NCBI RefSeq assembly: GCF_016801865.2 | Contig: NC_068938.1 | Coordinates: forward strand, 32,742,129 to 32,806,128 | Source of the DNA: Culex pipiens pallens | Taxonomy: Eukaryota; Arthropoda; Insecta; Diptera; Culicidae | DNA length: 64,000 bases | Reading direction: 5' to 3' | Shown: positions 33,060 through 43,019 of the stretch, one piece after another | Numbering within the stretch: position 1 is the stretch's first letter | How the letters are laid out: every line of letters begins with the position of its first letter | Made by a program: the position numbers and the translations under genes | Notes under the pieces: model-generated | Told to the model about the DNA's origin: nothing | Databases searched by the model: none | The model's input: the letters and a program-made list of their open reading frames with translations, nothing else

Positions 33060-35030
33060 GCCTTTCTTACAAAAGAAAGGTTTAAGGTTTGCTTTTGGAA
33101 AAACGCTTTTTTCAGAAATCTAAAAAAATTCGTGCACGGCGAGGATTCGTCCCAGGAAAAAATCCTATTACTAAATTGAAGGTTTAGATGCGTTCTTTCG
33201 ATTGAATTTTGGCCCGAAACCCGGAACTCAAAGTCTGATTTTTGAGAGCTCTTTTTCTGAAATACATGGCCGATGTCTGTATCCGCTCTTAAAAATTTGT
33301 GTCTTCCAGCACTGGAAAACCGCTCGTAAAACCCACAATTTTTAAAAGCCAGATCTGTAGCCGTGGGGTCGGAGACGAACATTTTATTTTTCGATTCACA
33401 ATTTTCGAACAGTAAATGTGGTCAAAGCCATTTTTGGACTATTTTACAGATAACACTATCAAATTTAAAGAATTCAGTTTCAAACAAAAAGCCATTCGAA
33501 AACATGCGCCATAAACAGTTTGGGCCCAAAATTTGAAGCTTTTCCAAAATGTATTTCCAGAGATATAGCGATTTTAGTGTTTTTCGTCTTATTTTTACCC
33601 TATTTTTTTTTGATTATACAAAATCATATACTGAACATCAAATTCAAAGTCCCAGCCCATTCTCGATCGAAAGCATTTGGTATGAATTGTATTCGAGTAA
33701 ATTTTGGTATTGATCAGACGGTTGGTTCAAAAGTTATAGCTGTATGATTTTTCTTTATATACAGAGTAAATTTCTCAAAAAAGGTAAGGGGTCATTCAGA
33801 ATAATTCTCCCCAAGGATTTATTTGTAATTTCACTTAAATTTATCTTTCTAACTGAGTGTTCACGACTCGATCAAACTTCTCAGCAAATTTTACATCGAT
33901 TGGATTCCGCACTTTTATTAGAGAGCGTTTGACTTTTTGCCTTTCTTACAAAAGAATGGTTTAAGGTTTGCTTTTGGAAAAACGCTTTTTTCAGAAATCT
34001 AAAAAAATTCGTGCACGGCGAGGATTCGTCCCAGGAAAAAATCCTATTACTAAATTGAAGGTTTAGATGCGTTCTTTCGATTGAATTTTGGCCCGAAACC
34101 CGGAACTCAAAGTCTGATTTTTGAGAGCTCTTTTTCTGAAATACATGGCCGATGTCTGTATCCGCTCTTAAAAATTTGTGTCTTCCATCACTGGAAAACC
34201 GCTCGTAAAACCCACAATTTTTAAAAGCCAGATCTGTAGCCGTGGGGTCGGAGACGAACATTTTATTTTTCGATTCACAATTTTCGAACAGTAAATGTGG
34301 TCAAAGCCATTTTTGGAGGTATTTTTTGGATTATTTTACAGATAACACTATCAAATTTAAAGAATTCAGTTTCAAACAAAAAGCCATTCGAAAACATGCG
34401 CCATAAACAGTTTGGGCCCAAAATTTGAAGCTTTTCCAAAATGTATTTCCAGAGATATAGCGTTTTTAGAGTTTTTCGTCTTATTTTTACCCTATTTTTT
34501 CCTATTAAATTTTCGGATTTATACAAAACCATATACTGAACATCAAATTCGAAGTCCCGGCTCGTTCTCGCTCGAAAGCTCGACAAGTCGTCAAGTCGAA
34601 GCTTCAACGCCAGCGCTTCAACGCCAGCGCTTTTACGCTTGCGCGTTTTACGCTGCGCGTGAAAGTGTTCTTTCTGGCTTCTCATAATTTATCGACAAAG
34701 TGCAATAGCGATACATATTTTTTTAAGTTAATCATAGACTAACAATAAAGACTGAGTACCCTTTATTTTTTTACCTAAGAATGTCAATCCAATATGATTT
34801 TCTTAATTAAATTTAAGTATCTTGCGACAAATAATGTACTTCTGAAATTAAAAAAATGGCATTTGAGGTTAAGCCTAAAAAGATTTGAAGCTTTAGGTAA
34901 AATTCTCACTGGATGGTATCACTGGATGGTATCATTATGTTTCTTAAAAATTAATTGCACCAATATATTTCTCGGAGTTTCATCATTTTGTAAGAAAGGC
35001 TCTATTTCACCTCTGGTGATATTAAATCGG
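33060..35030. repeat. GCCTTTCTTAC-ended repeat with an 879-bp tandem duplication
   Basis: The left end, GCCTTTCTTAC, at 33060-33070 is mirrored by GTAAGAAAGGC at 34990-35000, followed by CACCTCTGGTGATATTAAAT. Inside, the unit beginning at 33060 starts again at 33939 and matches for ~600 bp (to ~34560) with only a few differences and a small insertion near 34318. Minus-strand frames of ~130 codons occur in both copies but only because the DNA is duplicated. The architecture parallels the GCCTTCCTCAC family at 42181-43016. Confidence 0.82.
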
Positions 35031-35374
35031 GTTTTATTTTTTTTGCTTGTTTTTCGCATTTTCTGCTATAGAACGATACCATTATCATTTAAATTGTAAA
35101 AAAAGGCTTAGAGGCATAGGCTGGTACACTACAAAAATTAGTGCATACCAAGTTTTTTAATCGATAAAATTTAGGCGATAATATTAATTTCGTAATTTCG
35201 ATAAATCAGTCGGCTATAATATTGTCAACCTAATTCTACCATATCATGTTTAATTTTCAATGCTTTCGCTAAGATTTCTTTTAAAATGTAGTAAGTTTTA
35301 AAGTATAAATTCTCAAAATTGTTTACAAAATACCGTATTATTTTTGGAAATTTCTAAAAAAATAATTATTTGTA

Positions 35375-36345
35375 ATATGGGTATCAAACGAAGCGAAATT
35401 TGGTATGCATTTTTAACTTTTTATTTTTTTTAAACTAAAAACATGCACAAAATATCGTATATTTTGGAAAATAGCCAAATTTTTAAAATTTGCTGTAAGC
35501 GTATCATACGAAGCGAAATTTTGCATTCTTCAAACAAACATTCAAATTTTGTATGATTCATGTATAATTTTGCTTCGTTTGATACCCATACTGCAAATGA
35601 AAAAATAAATGCAAATGAAATAAAAATTTATATAAATTGTCGTCGAAAATACAGTACTATATGAACATTTGAGTATATCAACAAAAAAAAAACTCTAATA
35701 AACTGAAAAGGCATACCAAATTTCCCTTCGTTTGATATCTATATTGCAAATTATGAAAATGTGAGTACTTTCAAAATAAGTTTTTAGTACCTTTAAAAAA
35801 CAGCATACAAAATTTTGCTTCGTTTGATACTCATATTACAATTTATTGCGCTTCGTTTGATACTCATATTGCAAGTTATAAAAATTTGATTACTTTCCCA
35901 AAATTCGGTATAGTGTTAAAATTTTAGTTATTATACAAATAATTCCTTGTTTAATAACCATTTTGTAAATTTGAGTATTTAAAAAAAGCTATTTTGTGAA
36001 AATTTTATTATTTTCAAAAAAAAAAAAAATTAAAAAAACTGAAAAAGCATTGAAAATTTCACTTCGTTTGACATCCATATTACAAACGATTAAAATTTAA
36101 GTATTTTTGAAAAAATACGGTATTGGGTGGAAGCTTAAGTTTCTATCAAACAAAATCTCTTATAAAGTTAAATCGCATACAAAATATTGCAAAATTGCAA
36201 ATAATGGAAATTAGAATATTTTAAAAAAATAAGGTAATTTGTGAAAACTTTAGTATTTTGAAAAAAAAAAAAAAAAACTCTAGCTGAAGTGAAAAAGCAT
36301 ACAAAATGTCGCTTTGTTTGATACCCATATTGACCATTTAGGAAA
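35375..36345. repeat. Degenerate array around CTTCGTTTGATACCCATA
   Basis: The word CTTCGTTTGATAYYCATA or its complement occurs about eight times (near 35382, 35500, 35573, 35727, 35818, 35850, 36062 and 36311), usually followed by TTGCAAAT-like sequence and an A-rich spacer. The first two copies are inverted relative to the rest. Spacing is irregular (30-250 bp), unlike a classical satellite. Confidence 0.7.
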
Positions 36346-36449
36346 TTTGAGTATTTTCGAAAAAATATGGTATTTTGTGAACAAATTTGATTATTTAAAT
36401 TTTGAAGCTTTTATTTTCAAAAATTATATTCTAAGTAAAAGTTATCGTT

Positions 36450-36493
36450 ATCGTCCATTATCGGCGATAATTTTATTGCCGATAATGGACGAT
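36450..36493. repeat. Perfect 16-bp-arm hairpin in GATA/TATCG-rich DNA
   Basis: ATCGTCCATTATCGGC at 36450-36465 pairs perfectly with 36478-36493 across a 12-base loop. Around it, TTATCG and CGATAA recur from 36440 to 36552, including TTATCGATAA. It could be part of a palindromic MITE or a protein-binding cluster. Confidence 0.8.
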
Positions 36494-36549
36494 ATCGATT
36501 ATTGATAAAACGATAACGATAACGATAGATTATCGATAATTTTATCGTT

Positions 36550-38380
36550 AACAACATTTCCGCAAACTTATTTTCACATAATATATAGGAAATGTAAGTA
36601 AGAAAAACACAGCAAAAGTTGACTCCAGAAAAAATTACACTTTTGAAAATATTGGCAAAGTCACATAAAACAAGTCAAACTTCCAAAGGCCATTTTTTTA
36701 TAAATTTTAAGAGTTCTTCTTTCCAATGTTTTTTAAAGATCAAAAATTGATTAAAAATGGATTTTTGGCGTATTTTTAGACATAAGCCCGCCTAGAGGCT
36801 GGGTTGGGTTGTAGAGGGTTAGTAATGATTTGAAGCTGAGAACAATACTTTTTATGAACAAATGTTCAACTGACGGATTATATGTCAAATTGATCAGCCT
36901 AATGTAAAACAACTTTGAATGTGAGCTTTTTAACGGCTTGCAGTCTGGATTTCATCATGCTGATGTAATGATAAGTTGCCGAATTGATAATTGGAAACCA
37001 ATTTCACCTCAATCAGAGTCTAAAAAGTATGACAGCTGCTTCCATCTCCACCGCACACCAAACGACAAGGATAGGGAATTTGATAGTTGGAAATTGTTGA
37101 TGCCTCACTTTTCAAGGGATAAGGGAAAATCTCCACGGTAAGATTCGTTTGGAGTAGGACGTTTCTTGAGGAAGTATAAGAAGTCATCTTTAGTTTGCAT
37201 TGCTGATCATGTTATTTGTGTCGTAATAATATTGCAAAAGCAACCTGCAGAATATTAGTCTAACCCAGCATGTGACTCACCCATCGACACGAATGCCCCG
37301 TTTCCTGTCGATAGTGTCCCATTCCGGCCGTTCAAACTGGTTATCAGGTTATCCTGGTGTGGGCCACCCCGCCGCCGCTGTCGTCACCGGTTCTGTAAAC
37401 CGGCAGGCGGGAAAGCGTGGAAATTTTCGCGCCCCGGGAATCATTTCTCACATTTTAGATCAGATTTCTTTCTCCCCGGGGGCGCATCTCGCCGGCAAAC
37501 AACACATCATTTCGGGTTTCTAGTTTGTTCGTGTAATCTAAACTCCACCATCATCAGGGCTTCGGCTTCGCTCAACGTGTGTAATATGAGGGTAGGAAAC
37601 CTGGGTTTTGATGGTTGCAGGGCATGCCGTTGACGACGTCCCACGACGCCGCGGTGCCATTTTTCGCGCCCGGGCTTATTATAATTGAGTTGATGTACAT
37701 TCATTGACATGGTTATTATGTTGCGCGAGAAACGTGACACACCTTGGAATAAATAAGATCGCAGGAAAAACAGCCGACTTTGCTTCATTTGGTACATTTC
37801 CATGCCATGTATGGGGGGCGTTTTACAGCTCTTTTCTTTGTGAGTGTTCAAAATTGTAGCAAAAAAAAGGAGACATGCATTGCCAAGAAAGGAAGCCAAT
37901 TATGGAAATCCTCCGAGGCGTCTGTTTGGATTTATGTTTCGGCTTTCGTGTGAGATCTGCAAAACGTGTTGAGTTGAATCGAGTGAATCGGATGGATGTC
38001 ATGCTTTCCATTTCGAACTATACACCGATAAAAAAATGTTGATTTGAACATATTTTATCAAGTTCAACGTTTACATTTTTATCACTGTGCCACCATGCAC
38101 ATAACGACCGTCGGATTTGGGTTCTTCACGTTTTCGGTGGATGCTGCCTTTGCGTTGTCCTCGCGTGTAGGCTTTGCGAGTTTGGGCGGAAATTTATGCC
38201 CGGATAATGATATCCTGTAATGATACGTCAAGCCGGTTAAACCCGCCCGCCCGCTCGTGTCTGATGGCGTGATGTGACAAAGTGACACCGCACATTGACT
38301 GGTTTTAACGCGATGACATTCGATCTGATTTGACGCCAAGTTTGACGCGATTGATTGGGAGTGCATTTTGAGAGTTTTAA
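36550..38380. other. Single-copy island, no gene recognised
   Basis: Balanced composition from ~36800 on. Frames at 37272-37523, 37507-37899 (minus) and 38082-38435 (minus) have no domain, no consistent splice pattern and overlapping alternatives. Possibly non-coding parts of a neighbouring gene. Confidence 0.4.
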
Positions 38381-38382
38381 CT

Positions 38383-38475
38383 GAAATGGGTGCTGAAAAG
38401 TTGAACTTTTCAGCACTTGTTTCGAAAAGTAACACTTTTCAATATTGTTTTGATTTAAACGATTTATTGAAAAAG
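38383..38475 (+). repeat. GCTGAAAAG-palindrome repeat, partial copy
   Basis: AAATGGGTGCTGAAAAGTTG and the following CTTGTTTCGAAAAGTAACAC match the copies at 49121-49175 and 60727-60780 almost exactly. Only the central ~90 bp remain. Confidence 0.8.
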
Positions 38476-39185
38476 AGAAGATTTTTGAATTCATTGAAAA
38501 ATGTGTCGTGTGGCCTTGCGAGTTTGGCCCTCAGTCGTGTGGTGTTCGTGAGGGAGATCAGTAGGCGAATCGACGCGCGAGAATCCGCGAGAAAGTAGTG
38601 AAGTTTCTTGAATTTATTGATAGAAGGCTTCGCGTCGTCGTGTATATATTGTCTTTCTGTTTTTGAACCGGTTGTTTGCGGTCCGGACTGGGTAAATTCG
38701 TGGTTAAGTTGGTTGTAAAGAAGTCGTGCGCGAAGAACTTCATGAAATCGATTGAAACAGTTCGGTGTATCAGCACTATTTGAGGTTTACATGATAACGA
38801 ATAATACGTTACTAAAAATTTCATTTCGTTTTGAAAGTCAATCCCAAAGCATCGTTGCTCGGATGGCACGCAGGCGGTTTGAAGTAAAAAATACGCGAAT
38901 GATAAGTCCTTCTCATAGCGCCGTAGCTCAGAAGGCAACGATTATGGTTCACATTCTGGTCATATCATCTACCAAGATGAATCCTGACCTTCCCTTTCCT
39001 TCCCCTACTAACACAATTCCCCCACTTCCCGTGATGCTTGAAGGAGATGCTGTGGATTCAACGGTCTCATGCGGTGTCAACAGGTATAGCATAGCATAGC
39101 ATAGCATTGGTTTCTACCCGTAGTTGCTACTCTGTTATTGACCAGGACCTCCAAGAATTGCTCCGTGGACCACAGATGAAGAGTA

Positions 39186-40505
39186 CCCGAGCATGGGTAA
39201 ATAACAAGGGAAATGCAAAATAATACCATTCAATGATATCAATACCAAATTTTGGTTTTTGCGAGCCCTTGAAAAAATGTCTAAAGTGTAAGTTAATACC
39301 AATCTGTGGTATTATAGCAAATTTTGGTATTGATTTGTTATTGGGCAATTTTTAAGAAAATGTCGAATTTTGACATACTGTTACTTACTTACATACTTTA
39401 AAACGCAAATCTACTCCAAATGAAAGCCAACTATTTTATTTTGGTCTAAAAAAGTCATTCACTGGTCTTTATAAATTAAGGAATACCATACATTGGTATT
39501 GTATAGGTATTATAAATAAACATATTATAAAATAAAAGTGATTCATAAAAAAATCTATTTTAAATAAAGTTTAACATTCTTAAAAGTATGCTGATACATT
39601 TGAAAATGATAAGAAGAACATTTATATATTTAGACGATTAACTTTACGACAACAATAGGTTTAACGTGAAAAATATAAAATTTTAAAATGGATTTTACTT
39701 AACATTGTGTGCCTTTTTCGTCATAATCGATAAACTCAAAAAAATAATGTCAATCTTTGTTATTTTGATAAAATAACTCTTTTAATACCAAAATCTTGGT
39801 ATGCATGTGGTATTCGAACTTCGTTCTAAAATCCTTTTAATATTAGATTTGTGTTGAATCCTATTCAGATGGAATCATGCATCCTCGAAAATCCCACGAA
39901 AAATGCCACGCTGCCTGGGCTATAGCCTTTCTCGTTCTGGTTTAGTTTGTTTCTCTTTCTTTGAATTTCTTGATATTTTTGCCTGCAGCTAAAACATGTT
40001 GATGCAGCAGCAGCTCGTTTTCAACAAGCGTTGATAGCTCAGTTGGTAAACGGGTAGATAAAATGGTGTCTGCACCTTACCTGTCATGAGTTCGATTCCA
40101 GTATTCCTCTAGTTTTCTTTACCTGATATTTTTTGGCTCTCCAAGCAAGACTTCGTTTTCCTGCCTGTTCGAAGGATTTAAATATAGCATCAAAATTCTA
40201 CCCATTTCTCATTGAAATCCCATTAGCCAAATTGAATTCTCGTTGTAATCCTATAGAAAATTCTCACTGTTTTTTTTGTCCAATGAGATTTTTATTTACC
40301 CGGAAAGTTGATATTGTCTGGTATTCATTTGCCCTTGGAATGGCACGTTTTGGTATTGCTTTGGTCTTCCCCATACAGTATTTTGGTATGATTTCATGGT
40401 ATTATACCATCTATTACTGGGCAACCAAGGGCACATTTTGGTATTTGTTATTATGCCAAGTAATACCAAAATATGGTATTCCCGTGTTATTTACCCCTGC
40501 TCGGG
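39186..40505. mobile_element. 1.32-kb TA-flanked MITE, CCCGAGCA ends
   Basis: The left end, CCCGAGCATGGGTAAATAAC, and the inverse of the right end, CCCGAGCAGGGGTAAATAAC, differ by one base and continue into AAGGGAA/ACGGGAA. TA is present on each side (39184-39185, 40506-40507). The arms are full of AATACCAAA/TTTGGTATT words. No transposase. An element with related ends starts at 63662. Confidence 0.9.
40028..40112 (+). mobile_element. tRNA-like SINE head inside the MITE
   Basis: GTTGATAGCTCAGTTGGTAA resembles an A-box region, and AGTTCGATTCC (40089-40099) a B box, at tRNA-like spacing. The anticodon arm is poor, so this is probably a SINE fragment and not a tRNA gene. Confidence 0.55.
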
Positions 40506-41455
40506 TAGGAACCAATCATCACCACTGCGCAACTTTCAAATGTCCCTATCATGCTAGCCAATCACAGTGCCGGCCACGAGCAGTGGTAAGACACGGGGAA
40601 GTGGATAGGAATTTTAGTCCGATACTTGAGTGATGAAGACCGCTAAATCGGCTGCGTCTTCGACAAAGTATCACGTGAGGTTTGAGGGTGTTAGTAAGAT
40701 GGGTGTGAAGCCAGGATTCACCGTGGTAAGTGATGCGGCCGGTCAAATCTATTTATAGTCCTTAATTCTTCGTATGTTCTTGGATTCATTTTTGGAAGCT
40801 TTCCAATTCGGTTCACCAAGCTTTTTGTGGTGAATTCTGGTCGTGTTGAAAGTTCAATATTCGCCTAACAATTATGCAACCAGTGTTCTTGAATTCAACT
40901 TGCATTCAATATTGCATTTTCCTGTTCTTAGGTTCACACAGATTCCAATCAAGTTTCTTGGATTCTTATAGCATTCTTAATCCTTCTAGACAATTGAGCC
41001 TCGATGGTCTGGTGGTTAGCATTTTTGTCTGCTGACCCAAAGGATGGGGGATCGAACCCCGCCGCGAGCTAATGAATTTTTCGTTCATATTCAAGTGTTC
41101 AGAATTATTCCTTCTTTCCATAATTTCTCGATAGGAGCAGATGGGAATCGAACCCAGAACCTTCCGCTTACAAAGCGAATAGCGTAACCATTCAGCCACG
41201 CCTACCCCCTCATGCGGTGTCAACAGGTATAGAGCGACAAACTCTGTATCTGATGAGTCTGCAACTTCAACTATCGGACTAACATTCCTACCTTTGTTGA
41301 ACTGCATCCCCTTGGGGGGCGCCGGTATTGACTTAAAGCAGAGATCTTCAGGGGTTATACATTGAGGATGATTAGCTCCCACTACTCATCTGTTGGTTCA
41401 TTGTGTAACTTCAGCTGATCCGTCAATAACGGAGTAGCAGCTCATTGGCAGTCAA

Positions 41456-41544
41456 CCATGCTCATGCTCATGCTCATGCTCATGCTCATGCTCATGCTCA
41501 TGCTCATGCTCATGCTCATGCTCATGCTCATGCTCATGCTCATG
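41456..41544. repeat. (CATGCT)n microsatellite, ~14 units
   Basis: An almost pure hexamer array that forms the 3' tail of the plus-strand retroposon ending at 41545. The opposite-strand copy has a related but shorter TGCTA tail. Confidence 0.95.
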
Positions 41545-41547
41545 TTT

Positions 41548-41742
41548 TGATTTAAAAGATTTATTGACAAATTCATGAAAATTTTACTTAAAATTTCACT
41601 CAATAAGTGTTTTTCGGAATTGCAAAAAATGTTGTATGGAACTCGTTGCAAAACTTGATTTTTTCAGCACTCGTCGTATTTATCCAACTCGGTGAACTCG
41701 GTGAATCCTCTTTTTGCAACTTGTTGCATACACTACTATTAT
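41548..41742 (+). repeat. GCTGAAAAG-palindrome repeat, 3' part
   Basis: TTGATTTAAAAGATTTATTG, GTATGGAACTCGTTGCAAAA, TCAGCACTCGTCGTATTTAT and TTGCAACTTGTTGCAT run in the same order as in the copies at 49189-49375 and 60795-61010. Confidence 0.8.
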
Positions 41743-42180
41743 TTAACGAAAAAAAAAACATTTTTACTTAATATTGAATAAACTCAAAGTTTAATTTTTA
41801 GACATAGAAAATCGAATCAATTTGGTTACACAATTTAAGTAATTTTTTCTCTTAATTTTTTTTCTTTGCAAGGCTTCATCTCAAAAGATGGACGAGAATG
41901 TACATTTTCAAAATTTGGAAAAAAATAGTAATCTATATGAAAAGTTGGCAAAAGTACTTTTTGCTTGCAGTTTAATTTTTTTTTTCAAAAACCTTGCAAA
42001 AATCACACATTTTTAATTTCTTATAGCAAGTTCCAATGTTTTTAAATATTCATAAAATGAAATACAGCGAAACAATCTGTTTTGAAATGTTTTTAATTTA
42101 TCGCATTTCAAACTACATTAAAAAGCTTGCAAACGACCTTATTGGAGCATTTACTTGCTTTACAAAGCGATTGGTTTTTT
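41743..42180. other. AT-rich spacer
   Basis: No element, RNA or coding signal recognised. Confidence 0.5.
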
Positions 42181-43016
42181 GCCTTCCTCACCTTACTGAG
42201 GAAAGGCTATAAAATCACTCGAAAAATGAACTTATTAATTTGACCTCGTAGACCCACCTTCACGTATACATATCGACTCAAAATCATGTTTTGAGCAAAT
42301 GTCTGTGTGGATGTGTGTAGGTGAGTGGACAAAAAAATGTCACTCGATTATCTCCGGACTGGATGAACGGATTTTTACCGTATTAGTCTCATTCGATCCG
42401 TTTTGGGGTCCCATAGGTCTCTATTTAAAATCAGCAAGTTTAGTTAAGTAATTCAAAAGTTATGTTAAAAAAGGGTGTTTTTGCAAGAAAACTTATCATG
42501 TTATACATTTTTAGAAAGGTATTGAAAAGACCTTTCCAATGAGCCCAAAACATTGAAGATTTGACAACCCTATCAACAGTTATAAGCACTTAAGTGTTAT
42601 TTATGCACTTATTGGAGGCCGGATATCAGATATTTCAATAAAAGTGATGTCGGGATCCATCATGCGACCCATCGTTAGTTAGATAATCGAAAGACCTTTC
42701 AAATGAATCTGGCAATCCTATCAAAAGTTATAAGCACTTTTGTATTATTTATACACTTTTTGGAGGCCGAATCTCAGATATTGTGATAGAAATATTGACT
42801 GAATCTTCCATGCGAACTATCGTTGAATAGGTTTTTTTTTTTTTTATCAGACCTTGCCGATGAGCCAGAAATATTGAAGGTCTGCGAACTCTATCAAAAG
42901 AAATGAGTAATAAAGTTGATTTGTTAAACATGTTAAGGGGGAATGTTGCTATTTTTACTGATTGTATTGACTTTATGAATGTGAGGAAGGCATTAACCAC
43001 CCAAAGGTGGATTAAG
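42181..43016 (+). repeat. GCCTTCCTCAC-ended repeat, most complete copy
   Basis: It starts GCCTTCCTCACCTTACTGAG and ends GTGAGGAAGGC (42981-42991), then ATTAACCACCCAAAGGTGG. The 11-bp inverted ends are sub-terminal on the right. The interior repeats a motif (ATAAGCACTT .. ACTT.TTGGAGGCCG.AT.TCAGATATT .. CATGCGACC) two to three times, so it is itself internally repetitive. No ORF. Fragments lie at 5360-5570, 6870-8085 and 59332-59430. The class is unknown to me. Confidence 0.82.
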
Positions 43017-43019
43017 GAA

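Larger units (their letters stand above)
39090..41208 (-). mobile_element. Minus-strand SINE of the same family, nested
   Basis: A perfect 24-bp duplication at 39066-39089 and 41209-41232 flanks it. On the minus strand it begins at 41208 with a tRNA-like head (GGGGTAGGCGTGGCTGAATG; anticodon loop TTTGTAA; GGGTTCGATTCCC) and ends at 39090 in TGCTA repeats. CGAGAAATTATGG and a second tRNA-like box pair (40997-41070, readable on either strand) follow the head. It carries the MITE at 39186-40505 near its 3' end. Confidence 0.8.
38918..41545 (+). mobile_element. Plus-strand SINE-like retroposon with (CATGCT)n tail, split
   Basis: The sequence starts near a tRNA-like GCGCCGTAGCTCAGAAGG (38919), runs to 39089, is interrupted, and resumes at 41233 to end in ATAACGGAGTAGCAGCTCAT, then the hexamer tail at 41456-41544. 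The two parts are joined by the 24-bp duplication made by the nested element. Words such as ATCGGACTAA and GAATCCTG are shared with the nested minus-strand copy, so both belong to one family. About 485 bp without the insert. Confidence 0.7.

Noticed and set aside
32975..34685. Several 126-136-codon minus-strand frames, two almost identical
   Set aside because: They are duplicated only because the 879-bp repeat is duplicated; composition and lack of domains indicate non-coding repeat DNA.
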